Origin: Lachnospiraceae bacterium
Lineage (GTDB): Bacteria > Bacillota > Clostridia > Lachnospirales > Lachnospiraceae
DNA: 64,000 bases
Assembly: GCA_017514845.1 (NCBI GenBank)
Contig: JAFWIM010000090.1
Coordinates: 1-64,000 of the forward strand
Direction of reading: 5' to 3'
Shown here piece by piece: positions 33,987 through 43,700 of this stretch. Numbering within the stretch: the stretch's first letter is position 1; each line of letters starts with the position of its first letter. Position numbers and translations under genes: made by a program. The notes below the pieces were generated by a model. The model ran no database searches and was not told the DNA's origin. It saw nothing but the letters and a program-made list of their open reading frames with translations.

Positions 33987-35564
33987 TCAGCCCTGTGCCG
34001 CGGTCCCTTTCATCTTCAGGACCTGCACAGCCTCCGGAAGCACCAGCTTACCGTCGACGCGCTCTTTTGCGACAAATGCCACCTGACCGACACCGGCGTA
34101 GAGCTCGTGGAGGGCGGCAAAACTGCGTGCCCCACGGTCACCGATGTTGTAGTAGCTCATATCACCGAAGGCGATAACCGGCTGTCCGGCGGCAATGGCA
34201 GGTACAAATTGGCTCGTGTACACAGGGTAGCCCAGCAGTCTGTCTGGCTCCCCGGCGCTCAGCGCGGGCTGCCAGAGATAGCCGTTATCATTCTTCAGCT
34301 TACGGATCGCCGCGAGGGTGGAATCACTGGTCACGAATGCAGCATTGGTACGGTACTGGCGCTTCAGCTTATACACCAGATCGATCACCTCATCCGCAGT
34401 GATCGCAGTACTGGAAGCCGCAGTCACACCAAGCTGTCCGCCCTTTGTGGCGTGGAAAATGCCAGTCGGCTTGGAAATACCGTCCCCGGTCAGGAATGCC
34501 TCCTCTTCGGCATTGGCAACAGCGCGGCCAAATGCATTGATCAGGAAGGACTCCAGATCATAGGCGTTATCAGCCAGAAGCTCCTCGGAGACTTTCACAG
34601 CCACAGAAAGCTTATAGGCATCCAGGATCACCTGATCGAAGGTGGCGTCACCAAAGACCAGTTCACCGTTCTCCTCAACCCAGGAAGCGGCAGGCTTGGA
34701 CGCAGCGACATTGATCTTTCGCTCGCCGCTTGTCTGGATCACGTTCTCCTGCTCCAGGGCTTCGACCAGACGGGTATCATACTCGGTCGGGACAAGATAT
34801 CCGCCGGATGCATCCGTGCCTTCCATCAGGACGTTAGAGACATTGCGGAAGTTGGAGCGGAGCGCCGTGAGCATCGCTTTCTTATACTCATCAGAAGCAT
34901 GTCCGATCTTCACATCGGAGGCCATACCGGGACGGTTGATCAGAGGGGAGCCTACCGGACGGTTCAGTTCCACATCCAGGGCTTCACGGCGTTCCAGGCG
35001 CTCAATCTCCTTACCGAGGTTGACGACCTCCTGCTCCATGCGGTCATAGGCAGCCGCATCTTCAGCACTCAGCGTGCCGTTCCCGGTGACTGGCTCCCGG
35101 CAGTTCTCAGAGACGATTGCAAAGATCTGCTGGAATAGTACATTCGCCTGTTTCAGATAGCCCTGGGCCATCGTCACGACCGGGCTTGTGATCGGGGCTC
35201 CTGTTGTAGGATGCTTACTGATAAACCTGAACTCGCTGTTTACCCTCTCTAGCTGTATCCATCTGGCCATTGCCATCGCATACTGCTCCAGGAGATGCGG
35301 GGATACCAGATGCGCACAGCCGCGCCTGCGCAGCCAGTCAACCATCTGTTCAAATATTTCTTTTCCATAGAGGTCTCCGGTGCGCTGGTCCTCTGACAAG
35401 AACTTCTTGATCTCGTCGATCTCCGCTCCGTCAAAGGGATCGTCTTCCGGCATCAGCAGGGCAACGGCATTCTGACCATCCTGCAGCTTCTCCGCCAGGG
35501 GTTTCGGCTTGCGTCCTGCTCCGGGCCTGGCCCCGCCCCGGTTTGTTCCATCTTTTGCAGCCAT
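33987..35564 (-). CDS. In-frame fusion of P27-type small terminase and HK97-type capsid protein
   Basis: 525 residues. Residues 1 to about 158 are a P27-family small terminase subunit (GGARPGAGRKPKPLAEKLQD, LLEQYAMAMARWIQLE, IFAIVSENC). From about 165 the sequence is an HK97-fold major capsid protein without its true start (LSAEDAAAYDRMEQEVVNLG delta-like region; GTDASGGYLVPTEYDTRLV; GDGISKPTGIF). In tailed phages these genes are separated by large terminase, portal and protease genes. Here those are gone, and the two ends meet in frame. Start 35564 has AGGAAGG upstream. A deletion of a few kilobases is the simplest explanation; the fused protein may or may not be stable. Confidence 0.88.
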   Translation of the reverse strand: MAAKDGTNRGGARPGAGRKPKPLAEKLQDGQNAVALLMPEDDPFDGAEIDEIKKFLSEDQRTGDLYGKEIFEQMVDWLRRRGCAHLVSPHLLEQYAMAMARWIQLERVNSEFRFISKHPTTGAPITSPVVTMAQGYLKQANVLFQQIFAIVSENCREPVTGNGTLSAEDAAAYDRMEQEVVNLGKEIERLERREALDVELNRPVGSPLINRPGMASDVKIGHASDEYKKAMLTALRSNFRNVSNVLMEGTDASGGYLVPTEYDTRLVEALEQENVIQTSGERKINVAASKPAASWVEENGELVFGDATFDQVILDAYKLSVAVKVSEELLADNAYDLESFLINAFGRAVANAEEEAFLTGDGISKPTGIFHATKGGQLGVTAASSTAITADEVIDLVYKLKRQYRTNAAFVTSDSTLAAIRKLKNDNGYLWQPALSAGEPDRLLGYPVYTSQFVPAIAAGQPVIAFGDMSYYNIGDRGARSFAALHELYAGVGQVAFVAKERVDGKLVLPEAVQVLKMKGTAAQG

Positions 35565-36024
35565 TATTTTTCCTTCCTGCCGCCTCAGTGGGCAGCACTC
35601 TTATACATACTCACGCAGCAGCCTATCTACACTACCTATTCGTACAGGGCTGTGCTGTGGTAAACGGGCTGATATGCGTTTGATTTCTTTGATTTCGTTT
35701 GATTTCCAGAACGTTTTTTCAAACAAAACAGGGCTGCCGGGGAGATGAGATTTCATCTCAAAGCATACCCGAAATGCGCTGTTTATAAGGTATTACGCCG
35801 TTTTCCGCTTCCTCGGAAGGCCCCAGGTCACTTGCCCTATTCCCCTGTTTGAATCCGGATTTTTGCACACGGCAGGGGGCGACGGTCTGCGTGGTTAAAG
35901 GCTTTCAGGATATATGCCCACCCCGGGGACGGAATCAAAGGAAATCAAACAGTTTTCAAACGACGGATTGATTTTTCAAACAGAAATCAAAACTCTTTTT
36001 CGTCATTTGTTTTTCAAACGGAAA
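35565..36024. other. Gene-less phage-type spacer with TTTGATTTC repeats
   Basis: No convincing gene is seen in 460 bp. TTTGATTTC-type motifs cluster at 35688-35717, and TTTCAAACRGAAATCA occurs twice at about 35970-36028. The position, just upstream of the small terminase, is where packaging sites often lie, but that is inference. Confidence 0.45.
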
Positions 36025-36594
36025 TCAGTGAATCTTCATCTTCACTCCGCAGTTCGGACAATACGCATAGACCGGAGTATGTTCAGCATCTGTCCAGCAA
36101 CTGTCCCCACCCGGTTCCCCGCCACAATCACTGCACTGCCAGCTGCCATGCTCATACTCCCATTCGGCCTGATGGTAATCCATCGGGTCACCCAGCATCG
36201 GCAGACCCTGCCTGCCGTCGGCCTGTGTCATAAACATCGGTGATGTCTTCTTCACATAGAACGTCCAGTTCAGAGTATCCGGTTCGGATGGGTAGAACCC
36301 ACACAGAAGCATCAGCTCCTTAAATGCGTTGTTGGTCATATAGACATTGGTACGATCCTGCAGGATATGCTTCATGCCGTAGCTGGTGTGATTGTGGAGA
36401 ACCTTCCCGGCGGGAACCAGGTTGTACCGCAGCCACTCCACGCATTTTTCCTGCGCCTCCAGATCAAGGTCTGTGAAATGCTCCCGGTCGTTACCGGTCT
36501 CAACAATATAATCGCCGCCAATATTTCCAGTGTTGCGACGGACGGTGCATTCCACACCTTCCTTGTCCAGCGCGTCAAAAAATCTGTTATACAT
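36025..36594 (-). CDS. Phage-type hypothetical protein with C-terminal zinc-binding motif
   Basis: 189 residues. The N-terminal half (MYNRFFDALDKEGVECTVRR; TDLDLEAQEKCVEWLRYNLV) resembles conserved proteins of Clostridial phages and integrative elements. The C-terminus has paired cysteines (WQCSDCGG, YAYCPNCGVKMK) that probably bind zinc. The exact role is unknown. It overlaps the upstream 121-codon gene by 8 bp, so the two form one transcription unit toward the terminase gene. Confidence 0.65.
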   Translation of the reverse strand: MYNRFFDALDKEGVECTVRRNTGNIGGDYIVETGNDREHFTDLDLEAQEKCVEWLRYNLVPAGKVLHNHTSYGMKHILQDRTNVYMTNNAFKELMLLCGFYPSEPDTLNWTFYVKKTSPMFMTQADGRQGLPMLGDPMDYHQAEWEYEHGSWQCSDCGGEPGGDSCWTDAEHTPVYAYCPNCGVKMKIH

Positions 36595-36952
36595 ATGCTT
36601 CTCCTTCCCCGATTCTTCCGTCAGCCGGTGACTTGTCCTGCTTCTGGTTCATCCCGCAGTACCAGTTTCCCGGAGGCACACGGGGTGTCCGCCTCGCCTT
36701 CTGCGTCAGCATCCATCTGCGCTCGGCAATCTTCCATTCCCGGATAAGAATGTCGATCTCCCGATCGGCAGCATGGTCGGCGGCGTACCAGTCGTCGCTA
36801 CGGAACAGGCCATCAATGACCTTCATGGCCTTCACATGGATATCCTTTGCCCATCTGTCCTGATGTCCGAATACTGCGGAGATATGCTTCCAGTCAGCCA
36901 TGCAGATATAATGTGCCGTCATGACCAGGCGCTGCCTCTCATCCTTCAGCAT
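36587..36952 (-). CDS. Phage-type hypothetical protein
   Basis: 121 residues (MLKDERQRLVMTAHYICMAD, then a helix-rich WAKDIHVKAMKVIDGLFRSD). No family recognised. GGGCGG precedes the ATG. The frame is open for 15 more codons upstream and then stops within the palindrome at 36993-37028, so the original 5' end could have been cut by the IS66-side junction. Confidence 0.55.
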   Translation of the reverse strand: MLKDERQRLVMTAHYICMADWKHISAVFGHQDRWAKDIHVKAMKVIDGLFRSDDWYAADHAADREIDILIREWKIAERRWMLTQKARRTPRVPPGNWYCGMNQKQDKSPADGRIGEGEAYV

Positions 36953-36992
36953 ACAGATCAGCCGCCCGACAGCAGTACGCTTCCGTAGGCAT

Positions 36993-37028
36993 TCACAGAA
37001 TTATGCGAACATTCGCATAATTCTGTGA
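36993..37028. repeat. Perfect 36-bp palindrome at the phage/IS66 junction
   Basis: TCACAGAATTATGCGAA and TTCGCATAATTCTGTGA are perfect 17-bp arms around CA. It lies exactly where the phage-type genes end and the IS66 remnant begins. No T run follows, so it is not a usual terminator. Confidence 0.75.
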
Positions 37029-37558
37029 GCGCCTTGCGAAATCGTTCTCAATCGGGCGGGGCAACTGGAGGTTCTGCACTTCCCCGAAAGGGGCCGAGGC
37101 ATCCGCTATCATGTACACGATTGTGGAGACCGCGAAATCTAACGGTGTGGACGTCTATTTCTATCTTAAGTACCTGCTGGAAAAAGCGCCAGCCACACCG
37201 CATCTAAAAGTCAGCAGGAAGTATCTGGATAGTCTGATGCCCTGGTCAGAAGAATACAAGTCATATGAAGCACAGCAGAAAAAGGAACTTCTGGAAACAT
37301 GTCTTCCACCCTCGGATGTAGAGCCGACAGGCCGAAAACTCATGAAGTATACTGCATAGGCCGATCTGCATGAATCTAAAAAACCTAAAAAGTCTAAAAA
37401 ACCTGAAGGGTGTCGGTGGTTTTGTGGAGTTTTTAGATTTTTTTGATATAGTCATGGCAAATAGAGTAACAGCCGGAGTTATCCACCAAAGTGGAAAACA
37501 CCGGCTGATAGGAACAATTATCTTCAGATAGTCAAGACACCGTGCATTTGACGCTTAC
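37024..37558 (+). pseudogene. IS66-family transposase C-terminal remnant and right end
   Basis: A plus-strand frame to 37359 reads FSIGRGNWRFCTSPKGAEAS, then YTIVETAKSNGVDVYFYLKY and LMPWSEEYK, the typical C-terminus of IS66 transposases (IGxxNW, ETAKxNG, LPWS). The N-terminal catalytic part is missing. The remnant ends in GCATTTGACGCTTAC at 37558, whose complement starts GTAAGCG as in IS66 terminal repeats. The left end is lost. Confidence 0.75.
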
Positions 37559-37639
37559 TTTGGAGAAAACATCATTGCGTTTGAAAAGATCATGTCTGTC
37601 GTGGAAAGCATTAACGCGAATGCCATGCCAATGGCGGCA
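37559..37639 (+). pseudogene. 3' fragment of a plus-strand gene cut by IS66
   Basis: FGENIIAFEKIMSVVESINA then NAMPMAA and a stop are read on the plus strand directly after the IS66 end, with a terminator 13 bp later. Only the last 26 codons remain; the family is unknown. Confidence 0.4.
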
Positions 37640-37651
37640 TAACTACCAACA

Positions 37652-37695
37652 CAGCACCTTCTGATCTTACAGTCAGCAGGTGCTGATCTTTTTTC
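37652..37695 (+). terminator. Terminator of the truncated plus-strand gene
   Basis: CAGCACCT (37652-37659) pairs with AGGTGCTG (37678-37685), followed by ATCTTTTTTC on the plus strand. Confidence 0.7.
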
Positions 37696-37725
37696 TTGTG
37701 ATTAGATATAGCTAACTCGCTCTTG

Positions 37726-37755
37726 AAAGAAAAGCCAGCCACCGAAGTGACTGAC
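37726..37755 (-). terminator. Terminator of the 37769-44659 adhesin
   Basis: AGTCAGTCAC and GTGGCTGGCT pair with a TTCG tetraloop on the minus strand, then TTTCTTT. It lies 13 bp past the stop codon. Confidence 0.8.
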
Positions 37756-37768
37756 TTCTCTATGCTTC

Positions 37769-40700
37769 TTATGCCGCGTTTCTCCTCCGTCTCTTCATCA
37801 TCAGACCCGCACCTGCAAGTCCTGTCATAAGGAAGCCAAGGAGGTAGATGAGGTTCGTGCCGGGGCCGCCGGTGTTCGGAAGGGCTGCGCCGGGGGTATT
37901 TTTCACAGTGAGGAATGCCAACGTCGGATCATTTACTGTCTGCTTGCCAGGGACGAACACAATGTCATCCGGCAATGGTGTTTCCATATCCATTCTCATA
38001 ATGCCCCTGCTGATGACAAACTGGATTTTTCCTATTGATTTTACGTAGCCTGCGGGGACAAAGACTTCCTCGAGAATGTATGTTCCATCCCTTAATCTGC
38101 TGATAATCTGTTCATTCCCGGTTGTTACAAAAGCACTTTTAAATACCTGATTTTCGCCGCCAACTTCGATTTCGATCTCATCTGATATTCCAACAATGTC
38201 TTCATAATCAGGATCTTCACTTACAAGAACTTCAGCTCCATTTTTAATTGCTTTCAGCTGGAAGATCGCTCCTGCCAGCCCGCTTCCATCCTTTGAAACC
38301 TTTTTGAATCTGAAATCCGTAATCCTTATATTCAGGATCGTAGTCTGGAACAATACAGGGTCACTGCTCAGTACATATAAACGGCCGCCTGTTCCTTCGC
38401 CATCACTCCCAGTGCCGCTGTCACCTCCATCAGGAGGCTCTGTTTCACCCGAACTTCCATTTCCATCCTCTAAAGAAACAGGGTTGCCGGATGTATCCAC
38501 TATTACCGCCGGGGTTCCATCCACTTTAATAATGACACCTTCTTCCCGGTTATAAGGATAATCATCTGTAGAAACGTTTTCTCCGGTTAGATCTGTGACA
38601 GATTCATAGGCTGTTTCTACCGTAACTATTCTGACTGAAGTATCCTGCTTATAATTAGCCGGAGCAACAGTCTCGATCAGATAATACTCTTCTCCCGGGA
38701 CAAGGAGATACTTTGAATTCTGTCCATCCGAAGGAAGGGCCAGAGTTGCTATACCATCGGCATTTGTTGTCTGCGAACTGATACAATAATATGAGTCTGT
38801 GAGGGTCTCGTCATATTCCGCCAGTGAGACTCCACTCTCTCCAGCCTTCGCTTTGCGATAAAGAGAAAAAGTTGCCCCACGGACATCCTCGTCTGAATCA
38901 TCCTTCTTGAATACCTGTATAGGTTCTGCATAAACATTGACTGTATGATGGTTCTCACTGGTCATTGTATTTGCTGTTCTGCCTCTCGATTCTCCTGAGG
39001 TCGTATTCCATATTGTAGATGCATCTTCCGGGTTAGGAGTATACGTTACTTTCAATGTATATTTCTCTGATCCATCTCCTACCGGTGATGCGGGATGCTG
39101 ACCCAGATGAACTGTTTTTTTCTCCAATCCCTCCTTAATGAGTTCCACTTTTATGACGCCGACATCCATGTGACCGTAAGCCTCATAATGATGTGTGATC
39201 GTCTCACCTGACATCAGACGGTCCCATTCCGAAGAGCTTAATGGAAGTACTTCACTGAACGGTATAATATCGGATCCCGTTTGCGCACCTGGCGGGCAAT
39301 GTTCTCCTTCGGAATCAATGCGATTATCGCTGTCTGTTTTCGTCACTCTTTCATAGACAGGTATCTGATCATATAACGCTTCCAGTTCCTGCCTGCTGTT
39401 AATGCTTGTGTCAAGATAAACTGTCCACTCCGTAGATTGATCATCAAGCAGCAGCTCGACAACATTCACCCGGGGTGTTGAGACCGAAGCAGTTACCGGC
39501 TCAGCAAACGAACCAATCGTCTCGGGATGTGCCTTTTGTTTAAAGCGATCTGCTGAAATTGCAGCTTCTCCTTCATTCGTATTGATCGCATTTCCCCCAA
39601 GAAAATCTTCCTTTGCCTTTATCTGGAAATTGCTCGTCCATCCGGCATCACCATTCGTCTTTACCGTTTCGATCAGCTGGTTATACCATGTAATTGTCCA
39701 GACTCCTTCATCTTCTGTCCATGTAAAGTACTCTATAGTATTCTTTTCATTATAGAGAGGATTGGGTCTGTTTGTTCCACGTATTCTCTGTCTCGGAGTT
39801 CCGTCTTCCAATAAATAGTCATTGATATTCCCAAGACGTACGGTATTTTCGCCATTTTTAATATAAACACCTTCCTGAAGGGGATAGCCATCTAAATCTA
39901 CCGGATAAAAAGCGGGATCGACCGTATCACTGACCGTTCCGAGAAGATTTCCGGTGATCTCCATACTTCGAAGAATATCCATCAGCCTCTCAATAGTTTC
40001 CTCACCCGTTTCTGCGTTGTTTTGATATTTACTATCAATTCCTGACCACAGACCAGTCGATGCATTCCATGTGCCGGGATTATCTCCTTTTTCACCGGCT
40101 ATTTTGTATAATGCTTGTTTATTATTACCAACGTTTTCCAGACTCAATCCAAGAGTATACAGCTCTACATCCAGATTTTTCAGAACTGTTGCCCGAGGAT
40201 TAATGAGTTGCCCCCACGGATCTGAATAGTTTCCGGAGTCTGTCGTATTTGGAGCGCCATCAGTGATCAGAATAGCAACCTGCGGATGGTCAGGATTAGC
40301 ATTATACCAATGCATATCATTAGCTGTTTCCAGTCCGTGATCCTGTCTGGTACCTCCAGTTAAAACAATATTATCAAGACCCGGGAAGCCATCATCTTTT
40401 CCGTACAATTCCGCTACATAGGATTTGGCATCCGGGGATGTGTAAACTCTGTTTCCAGTCGCATCTCTGGTATAGGATTGTTTAGCAAACGTAATTAACC
40501 CGATTTCAGCATCTTCATCTACTGCATAAATAACATCACTTATGATATTCACTGCTTTCTTAAGATAATCCAATCGGGTAAAATAAACCCCATCTTGATC
40601 TGATGTAGATGATGCTGTATAAAGACGTATGTTTCCTCTGTTATCTAAATCTGAAATCGGATACCAGCTGGAATATCCTCCATCATATGATCCACCGGTA

Positions 40701-43700
40701 CGAATTCGATATGTTCCGTTATTATTTTGCAAATAAGTATTGCTGAACCCCCCTTTCCTGCAATTTGGAGGTGCTGATCTGTAATTTCCAGAAGTGCCGA
40801 TCTGTTCACCGGCATGCGCAATATCATCATAATAGGATGCATCCATCGTTTTCCAGTTCCCGTCCGTGTCATGGAACAATGCAAGAACCGTGGCTGTTCC
40901 GTTGATATCCGCTATCATGTAATAAGTATTATAAGTACCGTCAGAGTTTCTCCCATGTCCTTTAAGCCAGTTTTCTAAATTGTTTGGCTTCACATTATCA
41001 TTACTGGTATAGGTAACCGGCGTAAGATTCGCGGGGAAGTACATGGATCTTGAGATATCTGTAATAAAGGAAAGTGTGATATCCGGACCGATCACTTTAC
41101 GCTCTGAAGAAGCAGACAGATTAACCTGGAATATTCTCTTATCCTCATCAACTACATGCGCCGTCTTCCTGAAATCCGCAGAATCCTCCCTTAATTCCCG
41201 CATGAGCTGGCTCACCAGCTGACCGGCTTCCGTACTGGGATCAAGTGTAGTACCTGTTGGGATCCTTTCAAAGATTGCTTTCAGCGTAACCGTACCTTCA
41301 GTGACATACGGGCTTATCTGCGTGCTGTACTCTGTCATGGAATTATCTTTCCCCCAGGAAACAACCCTTCCATCACCTTCAACTTCCCATTTCACAAAAC
41401 GATAATCATCCGCAGGCACAGCAGAAATATTATAAAGTGCTCTGTAATTTCCCTCAGTATTCGGACCAACAGTTAAAACATCTATGGTAGTATTCGTGCT
41501 GTCAGACGAAATTGTATCTGCTCCATTGTTATATTCTACATGACCATGTTCTATATTATTCTGAGTGACGCCAATCGTCTGATTTGGTTCAAAAACAGCC
41601 TTAATGACCGCATTTCCACCTTCTGTCACCGGTTGAATCGTCAAACTCTGAGCCGTCTTTCCGGAGGAAGATCCCCAAGCAGTTACTGTTCCCGATACAA
41701 CCTGCCACTCTCTTAAATGATACCCGTCTGCCGGTTCAGCGGTAACAAGATATCTGGATTGACCGGAACTCATAGTGTCCTGAGAAATTGTCAGCAGGCT
41801 GCTGTTTGTTTCGTGCAGCCTACCAGTTTCATCAGAAAAGCTCACTTTACCCTTTGTAATATCATCCTGTGTATAGGTAACAACCGGCTGTACATTGTCG
41901 ACCGATACCGCTTTGATCGTAACACCGAGATAAACATAGGCACTTGTATCAATATCAAATGTATGTGTTGAATGATTAAAAACAAGTTTTAATTCCGTAT
42001 CTCCGTTATCCAGGCTGAACCCGGAAAAATCAAATTGGGATTCATAGTATGCATAGTACTCTTCATCCGCATTACCGAGAAACAGCAATGCATCCGTCCC
42101 GTCTGCGGTTTTTGCCAGAATATTAATACCGGAACGGTCACTCTCAGAAGTAATTGTATAATAGTCTTCTAACGTCAGGTAGAAATCCGGCTGACCCATA
42201 TTCCTGATTTTCCACGCGCCGCCGTATAAATTTTCACTATCATCCTCCCAAACGATCTGCCACAGATAATCGTTTCCGAGCTCATCAATGACATCATTGT
42301 CAATATTATGCATGAACTGATTCAGGCGCTTTGCAGACCCATCATATTTGAGATAATAATCCCCACGGGTCGCAGCCATATTAGAACCTTGATCACCTTC
42401 ATAGAACGTATACAGGTAAAAATACTTTCCATCCAGAATATCTCTGAAAAATTTGCTTCCTACTTCAACATTGTCATCCGTTACCTGAATGGTAAATACA
42501 TCCCCATTCCTCATTGTGACAATGAGGCTTTCCTCTGTATCGAACGGATAAAGACTAATCAGTGCCCAGTCTCCGACTTCTACCGTCTGTGCATTGATCT
42601 CTGCGATCTGTTCTTCTGTCAGTTTGGCGCTGTACTGGCATTCCAGGTTATTGGCTTCCTTCAGTCCTCCAACAGTGCTGTCATTTTCGACCTTCCCGAC
42701 CCAGACCAGGTCCGGCGTACTGAATTCCACCTTCTCTATATCTGCCACAAACTGTTTCGTCGTTTCGCTGACCGGGATGCTGTTCAGATTGATCGCATCT
42801 TCATGTGCATCTGTGGAACTAACTGCTGAATCTGCTGCTTCTTCACTCTCATCTGCTTCTGCAGTTTCGCCGCCCGCAGCCTCATTTATTTCAGCGTTTT
42901 CATTTGTATCCTCAGCTTCCTGAGCATCCGCTTCCCCTGCAGGATCAGTTCCTTCTGTATTCGCATCTTCAACGTTTTCTGCCAAAGATTCATTATCAGC
43001 ATCTTCATCTGAGGGATCGGAAGCGTCATTTGCATCACCTGTTCCGATACCAAGCACTTCCACGAGGTGCTCCAGTGACACAAACCCACCGCCGGGAATG
43101 CTGAATTCGTATATCTTCCCGTCTACTTCCCAGTGGAAGTCCACAGTATAAATAACACCATACACAGAGAACGACTCCGCTGTAAATTCAACGGTCGCTT
43201 TGCCATCATCCTGAACTTCAGCCGTATTGGCTTCAATCATCTCCGCCTCAGCTTTTTCGTCTGCAAAGTGAACAGCATTGACCTCCGTATCGGAATACTC
43301 AGCCAGTGGTTCCGCATACGTAATCTCAACTGACACACCCGATTCCGGATTAAATTCCTTCCCATCCACCATGATCTTGATGTCAAAGAAGCGCGCAGCA
43401 AAACCAGGAAGAGTCTCCTCTTCCTTAAGTCCCATTGCTTTTTTAGTTTCTTCAAGATAGGTGTTATATTCTTTTGAACCCTGTGCTATCTCAGAGACAG
43501 TGAGGACAGCCTCCTCCGAGATGCCGGAAGTCTCATCATAGGTAAGGATAACAGTATAGTCGCTGCCGGAGGCCTTCAGAGTCTTCATCTGGAATGCATC
43601 CGTGATTTCTTTCCTCGCATCCTCAGCAGAAGTGTCGGAAGAATCCTCTTCTGAACTGTTCAAAACGTTATTGTCAGCATTGCCCGACGCATCTACACCA

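Larger units (their letters stand above)
28336..37558. mobile_element. Composite decayed mobile region (recombinases, AbiE, prophage fragment, IS66 end)
   Basis: It starts where adhesin homology breaks off and ends at the IS66-type right end at 37558. It holds two large serine recombinase genes, an AbiE toxin-antitoxin pair, a P27 terminase/HK97 capsid fusion, two phage-type hypothetical genes and an IS66 transposase tail. Most phage head, tail and lysis genes are missing, so it is a cryptic remnant. I could not identify attachment sites. Near 28337-28379 an inverted pair CTATCGTT/AACGATAG lies at the left border. Confidence 0.7.

Noticed and set aside
34107..35138. 343-codon plus-strand frame
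   Set aside because: It lies wholly opposite the terminase/capsid fusion and shows no protein-like motif.
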